A stretch of 10,073 nucleotides of DNA, from positions 1-10,073 of the forward strand of contig JARRQF010000135.1 in NCBI GenBank assembly GCA_037382065.1, given 5' to 3'. The position numbers and the translations under genes are program-made. Below, in pieces: positions 4,223 through 10,073 of the stretch. This DNA comes from Thiodiazotropha sp037382065. GTDB lineage: Bacteria > Pseudomonadota > Gammaproteobacteria > Chromatiales > Chromatiaceae. Within the stretch, counting starts at the first letter, position 1. Every line of letters starts with the position of its first letter. Below the pieces are notes generated by a model, which saw nothing but the letters and a program-made list of their open reading frames with translations, had not been told where the DNA came from and did not search any database.

Positions 4223-5632
4223 CAGCGAGGCCCGTTCCCGGCCGCCCTTATTGGTGCGTCGATGCTGTGGCTTTGCCGAAGTATCACTTGCTGTGCGCCG
4301 GGTAGGTTTGTGAGTGGTTTTGGCTTGAGCACTTTTCTTATTGTTAGCTGAGGTACCGCTTCTGCATTGGCCTTCCTGTCTATTATTGGGTTTCGATCCA
4401 GAATGGCTTCGTGTAGCGCCACTGTTTCGTGATGGAGAAGACCTTTTATTGCTTCGTCCATTCTGAATAGGCTCTGCCTTGATGGATGGGTCTGGCTCGT
4501 AACCCTCAAGCACCTTTTGCGTGATCGGTTTTTTCAGTAACCGCTCAATATCTCGTAACAATTTGTGCTCATCAACACAAACCAGAGAGATGGCTTCACC
4601 TTCACATCCAGCACGTCCCGTTCTGCCGATTCGGTGAACATAGTCTTCAGGTACGTTGGGAAGCTCGTAGTTGACGACATGAGGTAATTGATCGATATCC
4701 AGGCCACGAGCAGCGATGTCGGTGGCTACCAAAACCCTAATCTCACCGCTTTTGAAACTGGTCAAAGCACGGGTTCTAGCTCCCTGGCTCTTATTGCCGT
4801 GAATTGCAGCAGCACTTAATCCGTCTTTTTCCAGCTGCTGGGCGAGGCGGTTGGCACCATGTTTCGTTCTTGTAAATACCAAAACCTGACGCCAGTTATT
4901 TGAACCAATCATATGGCTTAACATCTCGCGTTTGCGATTTTTATCCACCGGATGAACGCACTGTTGAATGTGCTCTGCCGTGGTATTTCGGCGCGCGACT
5001 TCAACCAATTCAGGATTATTTAAGAGACGCTGTGATAGCTTTTTGATCTCATCAGAGAAGGTTGCTGAAAAGAGTAGTGTCTGGCGCTTCAAATTGTTGG
5101 GCAATAGGTTGAGAACCTTGCGAATGTCATGAATAAAGCCCATGTCGAGCATGCGGTCGGCTTCGTCCAATACCAGAATCTCAATCTGAGAGAGGTCGAC
5201 GGTTCTTTGGTTTGCGTGATCAAGTAGCCTGCCTGGGGTGGCTACCAGTATATCGACGCCACGGCGTAATTTTTCGATTTGAGGGTTGATTTTAACCCCA
5301 CCGAAGACGACAGCCGACTTCAGTGGCAGATGGCGACCATAGGTCTCAATACTCTGTTCCACCTGGGCAGCTAATTCACGGGTCGGTGTGAGTACCAGAG
5401 CACGAACCGAACGGCTACTACTTTTGTGCTTCTGATCGATTGTCAGGCGCTGCAACATAGGCAGGGTGAAGCCTGCAGTTTTTCCTGTGCCGGTTTGAGC
5501 GCCGGCTAGAATATCCTTACCTTGAAGAATAAGTGGAATCGCTTTTTGTTGAATTGGTGTGGCTTGTGTGTAGCCCTGCTCGCCCACAGCGCGCAGTAAT
5601 TCGGCCGAGAGGCCGAGAGATTCAAAAGACAT
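4211..5632 (-). CDS. rhlE: ATP-dependent DEAD-box RNA helicase, RhlE type
   Basis: The protein unwinds short RNA duplexes using ATP and helps ribosome maturation and mRNA turnover in the cytoplasm. All core motifs are present: Q motif GYTQATPIQQ (20-29), motif I AGAQTGTGKT (43-52), Ia PTRELAAQ, Ib TPGRLLD, II DEAD (156-159), III SAT (189-191), IV LVFTRTK, V ATDIAARGLDID and VI HRIGRTGRAG (333-342). The start MSFESLGLSAELLRAVGEQGY, the SIETYGRHLPLKSAVVFGGV segment and QRLLNNPELVEVARRN are RhlE-like. After about residue 385 comes an 85-residue basic, low-complexity tail rich in Ser, Arg, Lys, Asn and Gln, probably a disordered RNA-binding extension. Length 473 is normal. The start at 5632 has GGAG (5645-5648) 12 bases upstream. 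It follows deaD on the same strand after 215 bases, so a separate promoter is possible. Confidence 0.93.
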   Translation of the reverse strand: MSFESLGLSAELLRAVGEQGYTQATPIQQKAIPLILQGKDILAGAQTGTGKTAGFTLPMLQRLTIDQKHKSSSRSVRALVLTPTRELAAQVEQSIETYGRHLPLKSAVVFGGVKINPQIEKLRRGVDILVATPGRLLDHANQRTVDLSQIEILVLDEADRMLDMGFIHDIRKVLNLLPNNLKRQTLLFSATFSDEIKKLSQRLLNNPELVEVARRNTTAEHIQQCVHPVDKNRKREMLSHMIGSNNWRQVLVFTRTKHGANRLAQQLEKDGLSAAAIHGNKSQGARTRALTSFKSGEIRVLVATDIAARGLDIDQLPHVVNYELPNVPEDYVHRIGRTGRAGCEGEAISLVCVDEHKLLRDIERLLKKPITQKVLEGYEPDPSIKAEPIQNGRSNKRSSPSRNSGATRSHSGSKPNNRQEGQCRSGTSANNKKSAQAKTTHKPTRRTASDTSAKPQHRRTNKGGRERASLLGG

Positions 5633-5729
5633 TTGGGATATATACTCCAGTCGTGCCCTCCCTTGAACAGCAATTGCTGGCGGGAGCCGGTCTGGGCTGG
5701 ATAAAGTTGATTGATTTTCTAAGCGGGCA

Positions 5730-5820
5730 GCCAGCCCATTGGGATGGGGCTGGCATACAGCTAAAGATTTTTTCCGGTAATCATGAAGATTACAAGGGGC
5801 GCTAAACCGGTTGGGCGCTA
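5730..5820. repeat. Small inverted and direct repeats in the deaD-rhlE spacer
   Basis: GCCAGCCC (5730-5737) faces GGGCTGGC (5747-5754). GTAATC (5777-5782) faces GATTAC (5788-5793). GGGCGCTA occurs twice (5797-5804, 5813-5820) around the palindrome AACCGGTT. On the minus strand none is followed by a T-run, so they are not clear intrinsic terminators for deaD. They may be mRNA hairpins between the two helicase genes, or binding sites; no function is assigned. Confidence 0.4.
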
Positions 5821-5847
5821 CGGAAAGCCAAGCATCTTAGCAGAAAG

Positions 5848-7575
5848 TTATGCGCCAGTCTGTTTTCTTTTCTTCTTTTTTGCCTTGAAACTCCGCTTTT
5901 TGCTCTTTTCTGGCACTGATTCTTCAAGTAGCGAAATATTCAGGCGTTGCCCGCAAACCCAAGCCTTTTTTAAATCCTGGAAAACATCATTCGGCATGCC
6001 TGTTGGCAGATCAACCACACTATGATCGCTCTGGATGTCGATGCGTCCAATATGCTTGGCATCCAAGCCAGCCTCATTGGCAATGGCTCCAACGATGTTG
6101 CCGGGTTTTACCTCGTGATCGTGTCCTACCTCAATTCGGTAGCGTTCCATCCCTTTTATAGGCTTGGATAGCGATTTGGATTGGGATTTTCCGCTACGCT
6201 CTCGGCTAGGCTTAGTGCTGTTTTCCCGTTGTTGAGGCCTCTCTTTTTCAGCTTTAAGCAGCAGAGGTTTATCACCCAGAGAGCGTTTGGCCAGAGCAGC
6301 GGCAATCTCTATTGCAGGAATATCATGCTCCTGCTGATATTGCTCCAGGAGCCCCTGCATGAAATCGAGTTCCCCGGCTGCCAGAGTGTCAGTAATGCTC
6401 TGTTTGAAATCGGAGATACGCTTGTTATTGACTACCTCATTACTGGGTAGCTCCAAGCGATCAATCTTCTGCCGTGTCGCTTTTTCAATGGCTCCAAGCA
6501 TGCGTCGTTCCCTAGGGGCAACAAATAGAATAGCATCACCCGTACGGCCGGCGCGTCCGGTACGGCCGATACGATGAATATAAGACTCTGTATCATGCGG
6601 GATGTCATAGTTAATGACATGGCTAATCCGATCGACATCCAGACCTCGAGCAGCGACATCTGTGGCAATCAGGATATCCAATGAACCACGCTTGAGATTT
6701 TCAACCATCTGTTCGCGCTGTTTTTGCACCATATCGCCATTTAATGCTGCTGCGGCATAACCTCTTGCCTTCAGGCGCTCTGCCAGTTCGGTAGTGGCGG
6801 TCTTAGTTCGCACGAACATAAGGATGGCATCAAATGGTTCAACCTCAAGTATACGTGTCAGAGCGTCCAGTTTATGTACACCGCTGACTAACCAGTAGCG
6901 CAGTTTAATGGTGTCAGCGGTGGCAGTGCGTGATTTGATGGCAATTTCATGAGGATTGTTTAAATGACGACGGGCGATGCGTTGAATCTCTTTTGGCATG
7001 GTGGCTGAAAAGAGCGCGATCTGTCTATCTGCCGGGGTTTGTTCGAGAATCCACTCTACGTCATCAATAAAGCCCATGCGTAGCATCTCATCCGCTTCAT
7101 CCAGCACCAATGCCTGAATGGCATCGAGTTTCAGGGTGCCTTTACGCATATGGTCCATAACTCTGCCAGGCGTACCAACCACCACATGGACCCCACGCTT
7201 GAGTTGGCGAATCTGTCCAGAATAGTCCTGGCCACCATAGACAGGTAGCACATGAAATCCCTTTAATTCAGAGGCATAACGTTGAAAGGCTTCCGCTACC
7301 TGAATTGCCAGCTCCCGAGTCGGTGCGAGTACCATTACCTGAACCTGTTGTTTATTCAGGTCGAGTCGGGCTAGCAGCGGTAGAGCAAATGCTGCGGTTT
7401 TACCGGTGCCAGTAGGCGCATGTCCCAGTAAATCTTGCCCTTCTAGTAAAAAAGGGATGGTTTGAGCTTGGATTGGAGATGGTGTTTCGTAGCCCACCTT
7501 ATCCAACGCGGCCAATAGCGGGGTAGGCAAGTTTAAATCTTTGAAGCTAATGGAAGCGGAATTGTCATCTGACAT
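5848..7575 (-). CDS. deaD: ATP-dependent DEAD-box RNA helicase, DeaD/CsdA type, with DbpA RNA-binding domain
   Basis: A 575-residue cytoplasmic helicase of the DeaD (CsdA) class, involved in large-subunit assembly and RNA remodelling, especially in the cold. Core motifs: Q motif GYETPSPIQAQTIP (28-41), motif I HAPTGTGKTAAF (52-63), Ia APTRELAIQ, Ib GTPGRVMDH, II DEAD (159-162), III SAT (190-192), IV ILMFVRTK, V IATDVAARGLDVD, VI HRIGRTGRAG (334-343). A Lys/Ser/Arg-rich linker (about 435-473) leads to a DbpA-type RNA-binding domain (about 475-548: MERYRIEVGHDHEVKPGNIV and HIGRIDIQSDHSVVDLP) and a lysine-rich tail. Motif I has Pro where DEAD-box proteins usually have Gln (AQTGTGKT); the P-loop Gly-Lys-Thr is intact. 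The start at 7575 is supported by AGGAA (7582-7586) six bases away. It lies directly upstream of rhlE on the same strand. E. coli DeaD is about 50 residues longer, mostly in the tail. Confidence 0.92.
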   Translation of the reverse strand: MSDDNSASISFKDLNLPTPLLAALDKVGYETPSPIQAQTIPFLLEGQDLLGHAPTGTGKTAAFALPLLARLDLNKQQVQVMVLAPTRELAIQVAEAFQRYASELKGFHVLPVYGGQDYSGQIRQLKRGVHVVVGTPGRVMDHMRKGTLKLDAIQALVLDEADEMLRMGFIDDVEWILEQTPADRQIALFSATMPKEIQRIARRHLNNPHEIAIKSRTATADTIKLRYWLVSGVHKLDALTRILEVEPFDAILMFVRTKTATTELAERLKARGYAAAALNGDMVQKQREQMVENLKRGSLDILIATDVAARGLDVDRISHVINYDIPHDTESYIHRIGRTGRAGRTGDAILFVAPRERRMLGAIEKATRQKIDRLELPSNEVVNNKRISDFKQSITDTLAAGELDFMQGLLEQYQQEHDIPAIEIAAALAKRSLGDKPLLLKAEKERPQQRENSTKPSRERSGKSQSKSLSKPIKGMERYRIEVGHDHEVKPGNIVGAIANEAGLDAKHIGRIDIQSDHSVVDLPTGMPNDVFQDLKKAWVCGQRLNISLLEESVPEKSKKRSFKAKKKKRKQTGA

Positions 7576-7631
7576 AGAGGGTTCCTGGTGGGGGTACGAG
7601 TCAAGCGGCCATAGCCATGGCTGGGCGGTGC

Positions 7632-7661
7632 AGTATAATCCTAAAAAGATCAGTTGGACAG
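7632..7661 (-). promoter_or_regulatory. Possible deaD promoter within the short-repeat pair
   Basis: On the minus strand, TATACT (7632-7637) is preceded at 17 bases by TGTCCA (7656-7661), a weak -35. This would put the start about 50 bases before the deaD ATG. The same place reads TATAAT on the plus strand (7634-7639), but without a -35. The promoter would be built partly from the dispersed repeat at 7638-7690. Confidence 0.3.
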
Positions 7662-7690
7662 CGTGAACCTAAAAAATCAGTTGACCGCGC
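7638..7690 (+). repeat. Dispersed short repeat, CCTAAAAA-ATCAGTTGA family, tandem pair
   Basis: CCTAAAAAGATCAGTTGGAC (from 7640) and AACCTAAAAAATCAGTTGAC (from 7666) follow each other head to tail with about 28-base spacing. The second closely matches the copy after mtgA (1498-1531), including the TGA before AACC. It is the only tandem occurrence in the window. Confidence 0.65.
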
Positions 7691-7719
7691 CATTCCAATG
7701 GCTTCTCGTCGCGCTGAAA

Positions 7720-7748
7720 TCGTCAAACAGTATAGGACACCACACTAG
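7720..7748 (+). repeat. Decayed right end of the MITE-like element
   Basis: The 29 bases from TCGTCAA to CACCACACTAG match the right end of the complete element (8423-8456) at 22 of 29 positions without gaps: seven bases, then GTAT, then the last eleven are identical. The preceding AATGGCTTCTC (7708 region) resembles the loop of the copy at 9951. This suggests an old, mostly erased insertion between deaD and yaiI. Confidence 0.5.
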
Positions 7749-7830
7749 GGCGGCAAAAGTGTCAAAATAGTTTACTATAAACTTCACCTGCAAATTTTTC
7801 GTCATCTGGCACAGTCTATCAGGAGTAGTC
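7749..7830 (+). promoter_or_regulatory. Upstream region and ribosome-binding site of yaiI
   Basis: CAGGAG (7820-7825) sits five bases before the yaiI ATG and is a strong ribosome site. TATAAA (7776-7781) is a possible -10 box but no convincing -35 precedes it. It overlaps an inverted repeat, ATAGT (7767-7771) and ACTAT (7774-7778), that could be an operator. Confidence 0.35.
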
Positions 7831-8277
7831 ATGAGGCCTAACAAGATCTGGGTGGATGCTGATGCCTGCCCGAAGGTTATTAAAGAGATTCTATTTCGGG
7901 CCGCTGATAGGGTGGGTGTTGCACTTATCCTAGTTGCTAATCAGCCACTTCAGATACCCGGTTCCAAAAATATCAGCACGGTCCAGGTGGGGGCTGGTTT
8001 CGATGTTGCTGATAACTACATCGTACAGCAGTCACAAGCTGGAGATCTGGTGATTACCGCTGATATCCCATTAGCTGCCGAGCTAATCCCCAAGGGCTGT
8101 CTGGCACTGAATCCACGAGGCGAGCTTTATACCGAAGAGAATATCCGTCAGCGACTGAATATGCGTGATTTTCTTGATACTTTGCGGGGTAGTGGGGTGA
8201 ATACTGGTGGACCGCCAGCGCTTAATCAAACCGACCGTCAGAACTTTGCCAACCAACTGGATCGGTTGCTGGTATAG
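7831..8277 (+). CDS. yaiI: YaiI/YqxD family protein (UPF0178, DUF188)
   Basis: This 148-residue protein is a full-length member of a widespread family of unknown biochemical role. It has the family's N-terminal acidic motif IWVDADACP (6-14), then GAGFDVADNYIVQQSQAGDLVITADIPLA (54-82) and LNMRDFLDTLRGSG-NTGGPP (109-129). The placed aspartates D9, D11, D61, D72 and D78 resemble the metal-binding layout of PIN-like nuclease folds, and the family has been grouped with them; nuclease activity here is inference only. The start has a strong AGGAG site five bases upstream and the family start WVDADACP near residue 7 fits. The stop codon touches the complete MITE-like element, whose hairpin would form the 3' end of the mRNA. 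Confidence 0.93.
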   Translation: MRPNKIWVDADACPKVIKEILFRAADRVGVALILVANQPLQIPGSKNISTVQVGAGFDVADNYIVQQSQAGDLVITADIPLAAELIPKGCLALNPRGELYTEENIRQRLNMRDFLDTLRGSGVNTGGPPALNQTDRQNFANQLDRLLV

Positions 8278-8458
8278 CTAGTGTGGTGCTTCATACAAAT
8301 TGACGATTATAGAAGCCTGCTCCGTCCAGGAGACAAGGCGCAATGCGCAGGGAATGGCTCGCCCTTTTCAAGCATTGCAACGCAGTATCCTGGCCTGAGC
8401 AGGCTTCCCTTCGGGCGAGACGCTATAATCGTCAATTTGTATGAAGCACCACACTAGC
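8277..8458. mobile_element. Complete MITE-like palindromic element with perfect 36-bp terminal inverted repeats
   Basis: The first 36 bases (8277-8312) are the exact reverse complement of the last 36 (8423-8458). Nested inside are AAGCCTGCTC (8313-8322) with GAGCAGGCTT (8397-8406), CCAGGA (8326-8331) with TCCTGG (8388-8393), and GCAATGC (8340-8346) with GCATTGC (8372-8378), so most of the 182 bases fold as one long hairpin. CCCTTCGGG (8408-8416) adds a side hairpin. The outermost GC on each side may be flank or a 2-base target repeat, since the other copies begin TAGCGTGG. No reading frame is inside, so it would need a transposase in trans. As RNA it could terminate or stabilise the yaiI message. 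It resembles a MITE or a large bacterial interspersed palindrome; I do not recognise the family. Confidence 0.85.
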
Positions 8459-8704
8459 GTTAATCATGTCAAAAAAGATGACAAACAGGCATTAGCCACT
8501 AATCAAACGATATTTAAAGAAGTGATATTACCCCAAAGCCAAAAAAGGTTCAAATCGCTAATCCTTATCAAGTAGCGAGCTTTCACCGCCAATCTTTACC
8601 ATCGTCATTGCGGTGCATACCAGAATCCAGATGCTTCGCAAGTTTGACAATCACCCTCCATTCAGCAAAGCTTTGTAATCATCAGCTCCGGTGCAAAATC
8701 TAAG
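8459..8704. other. Spacer between the hairpin element and the alkylation-repair gene
   Basis: No gene is visible. TGTCA (8467-8471) and TGACA (8479-8483) form a small inverted repeat. The stretch 8603-8630, CGTCATTGCGG to AGAATCCAG, resembles a decayed copy of the common CGTCATTCCCGCG-to-GGAATCCAG intergenic repeat of Proteobacteria. No convincing promoter for the downstream gene was found. Confidence 0.35.
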
Positions 8705-9412
8705 ATGATGACAGCAGATCAGCTCCATAAAAAACTTCAGAATCTTGCCGACGCAGGAATCGCCATGCATTCCCAGCGTTTTTTTAAAACCGGCAAGGGG
8801 GAGTATGGTGAAGGTGATAGGTTTCTGGGTATACGAGTGCCCATTCTCAGGCAGCAGGCAAAACATTTTCAGGAGATGCCTCTCAAAGAGGTTACAAATG
8901 CTCTTAAATCTATTTATCACGAAGAACGTCTATGTGCGTTATTGCTGCTAGTCAGGAAATTTGAGCGCGAAAATGAAAGAGAGCGTGAACGCATCTATAA
9001 ACTTTATTTGAATCAGACTCGCTATATCAATAACTGGGATTTAGTTGACAGTTCAGCCCACCATATCGTTGGTGGTTATCTGTTTGAAAGAGACAGAGAA
9101 CCGCTCTACCGTTTGGTTGCATCCTCCTCCCTATGGGAGAGAAGGATTGCTATCATCGCAACCTTTCATTTTATAAAAAAGGATCAATTCCAGGATACGG
9201 TGAAACTCTCAAAGTTATTACTGACTGACCGACACGATTTAATACATAAAGCGGTAGGATGGATGCTGCGTGAAGTAGGTAACAGAGACCGGAAGAGCGA
9301 AGAAATGTTCCTTAATAGGTACTATAAAAAGATGCCTAGAACCATGTTGAGATATGCGATTGAGAAGTTTCCCGAGCCACTTCGTAAAAGCTATCTTAAT
9401 GGCAAAATATGA
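8705..9412 (+). CDS. DNA alkylation repair protein, AlkD-like (HEAT-like repeat glycosylase family)
   Basis: The 235-residue, mostly helical protein matches the AlkD family of HEAT-like-repeat DNA glycosylases, which remove positively charged alkylated purines such as 7-methylguanine and 3-methyladenine. Markers are YFGTGKGEYG-like FFKTGKGEYGEGDRFLGIRVP (27-46), NNWDLVDSSAHHIVG (109-123), LWERRIAIIATFHFI (143-157) and HKAVGWMLREVG (181-192). W111, D115, R147 and W186 correspond well in spacing to Trp109, Asp113, Arg148 and Trp187, the active-site residues of Bacillus cereus AlkD. The end, PRTMLRYAIEKFPEPLR, is also typical. Two ATGs (8705, 8708) are possible starts; both lack a strong ribosome site. 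Several AlkD relatives lack activity, so glycosylase function is likely but unproven. It is convergent with the DUF1854 gene, 40 bases away. Confidence 0.9.
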   Translation: MMTADQLHKKLQNLADAGIAMHSQRFFKTGKGEYGEGDRFLGIRVPILRQQAKHFQEMPLKEVTNALKSIYHEERLCALLLLVRKFERENERERERIYKLYLNQTRYINNWDLVDSSAHHIVGGYLFERDREPLYRLVASSSLWERRIAIIATFHFIKKDQFQDTVKLSKLLLTDRHDLIHKAVGWMLREVGNRDRKSEEMFLNRYYKKMPRTMLRYAIEKFPEPLRKSYLNGKI

Positions 9413-9452
9413 GACCTGAACGACGCCTACACATTCATATGCTATCATTGGG

Positions 9453-9908
9453 TCAGTCGATATATCCCGATAGCAATTCACGACTTCGAACATCCAAATC
9501 ATTAAGCATCGGAATATAGAACATATCGCCAGCTACATCTTGTAGCAGAAAGCCACCGCCAGGCATCCCTCTCGGCCATTCATCCAACCTGGTTTGAAAT
9601 ATCCGCTCGCCCTGCTCGGTGGTAACTGTCCAGTTGCGTATCTCAAACTCCACCTCAACACTCGTGATCCGTTGGATGAGGAAAACGAACCTGGATGCGG
9701 CCAATCCTGATTCCAAGGCAGTCCGGGAATCTGCATCCAGGTTGGCGGGGTCCTCCACTAACTCCAGCTCTCTGTTCTTATTGTCACGCAAAGAGATATA
9801 TTTAGTTGGTTCACTCCAGGGAAAACATGGACGAGCCTGAACCGGGATCAACGCACCATCTACATCGTGCAAATACAGATTACTACCTTTATAACTCAGT
9901 TGTTTCAT
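9453..9908 (-). CDS. DUF1854 domain protein (cyanophycin-metabolism associated family)
   Basis: The 151-residue protein spans a DUF1854 domain. Recognisable family blocks are LYLHDVDGALIPVQARPCFPW (11-31), KYISLRDNKNRELELVEDPANL (36-57), the Leu/Ser-rich LESGLAASRFVFLIQRITSV (65-84), WTVTTEQGERIFQTR (93-107) and LLQDVAGDMFYIPMLNDLDVRSRELL (121-146). No catalytic motif, signal peptide or membrane segment is visible. In many beta- and gammaproteobacteria genes of this family lie next to an ABC transporter and cyanophycin synthetase genes, which explains the annotation; its biochemical role is unknown. The start at 9908 has AAGG about seven bases upstream. Its 5' side is occupied by a MITE-like element from 9951, so any partner genes would lie beyond the window or have been separated. 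No terminator is seen in the 40-base gap to the convergent neighbour. Confidence 0.85.
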   Translation of the reverse strand: MKQLSYKGSNLYLHDVDGALIPVQARPCFPWSEPTKYISLRDNKNRELELVEDPANLDADSRTALESGLAASRFVFLIQRITSVEVEFEIRNWTVTTEQGERIFQTRLDEWPRGMPGGGFLLQDVAGDMFYIPMLNDLDVRSRELLSGYID

Positions 9909-9950
9909 ATCATTGCCTTACATCAGAAATCAGCGCTCAACGACGGATTC

Positions 9951-10073
9951 TAGCGTGGTGCTTCATACAAATTGACGATGATAGCGTGACGCTAAGCGGT
10001 TAGCCGCTAGGCGCGTGCCGCCGGGAATGGCTTCTCCCTTTCCAAGGCGCGCAACAACGCGGATGACCGCTTA
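9951..10073 (+). mobile_element. MITE-like palindromic element, cut by the window end
   Basis: It begins TAGCGTGGTGCTTCATACAA, the same end as the complete copy at 8277-8458, and continues with a loop region containing GGGAATGGCTTCTCCCTTT, close to GGGAATGGCTCGCCCTTTT (8350-8368) of the complete copy. TAAGCGGT (9993-10000) pairs with ACCGCTTA (10066-10073), so the window stops inside the right arm. The stem sequences differ from the complete copy while the ends and loop are alike. Confidence 0.75.

Noticed and set aside
7634..7639. Perfect TATAAT on the plus strand as a yaiI promoter
   Set aside because: No -35 box at a suitable distance, and it is nearly 200 bases from yaiI with repeats in between.
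8603..8630. CGTCATT...GAATCCAG intergenic repeat as a distinct finding
   Set aside because: Only a short, decayed resemblance to a common proteobacterial repeat; a single copy in the window is not enough.
9239..9502. Minus-strand open frame overlapping the 3' ends of the alkylation-repair and DUF1854 genes
   Set aside because: It is antisense to conserved AlkD-like coding sequence and out of frame with DUF1854; no ribosome site or recognisable domain.

Overview
The window looks like a piece of a gammaproteobacterial chromosome. It has moderate G+C, a proteobacterial gene set (MtgA, MotA/MotB-like pair, cold-shock protein, RhlE- and DeaD-type helicases, YaiI, an AlkD-like protein, DUF1854) and a heavy load of small intergenic repeats and transposon debris. 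This placement is an inference from gene content and protein style. Genus and lifestyle cannot be read from the sequence.

Left end (1-846): debris of IS200/IS605-type elements surrounds a single-domain response regulator. A degraded TnpB C-terminus and a hairpin-bearing right end (1-135, + strand) abut the stop codon of the regulator (136-543, - strand). Directly upstream of the regulator lies a second, internally deleted and frameshifted TnpB remnant (about 573-763, - strand). Its far side runs up to the 5' end of mtgA, which appears to have lost its normal start region.

Cell-envelope block (847-3351, + strand): mtgA (peptidoglycan glycosyltransferase), then a good candidate sigma-54 promoter, then a translationally coupled MotA-like/MotB-like pair whose genes overlap by one base. 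The MotB-like protein carries nine tandem copies of a hexapeptide (18-bp DNA repeat) between its membrane segment and its OmpA-type peptidoglycan-binding domain. No flagellar genes are in view, so whether this is a flagellar stator or another ion-driven envelope machine is open.

RNA and cold-shock block (3546-7575, - strand): a CspA-family protein and two adjacent DEAD-box RNA helicases, RhlE-like and DeaD-like with a DbpA-type RNA-binding domain. They share a strand but are separated by 215-455 bases, so they are probably separate transcripts.

Right block (7831-9908): yaiI (+), an AlkD-like DNA alkylation repair protein (+), and a convergent DUF1854 gene (-), a family annotated as cyanophycin-metabolism associated.

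Two dispersed repeat families run through the spacers. One is a MITE-like palindromic element: one complete 182-bp copy with perfect 36-bp inverted ends at 8277-8458, partial copies at 3383 and 9951, and a decayed end at 7720. The other is a short unit with core CCTAAAAA-ATCAGTTGA at 1498, 4090 and, in tandem, 7638. I found no tRNA, rRNA or CRISPR array. The most rewarding targets are the repeat-length-variable MotB-like protein with its putative sigma-54 control, the hairpin mobile element, and the IS-mediated rearrangement around the response regulator and mtgA.
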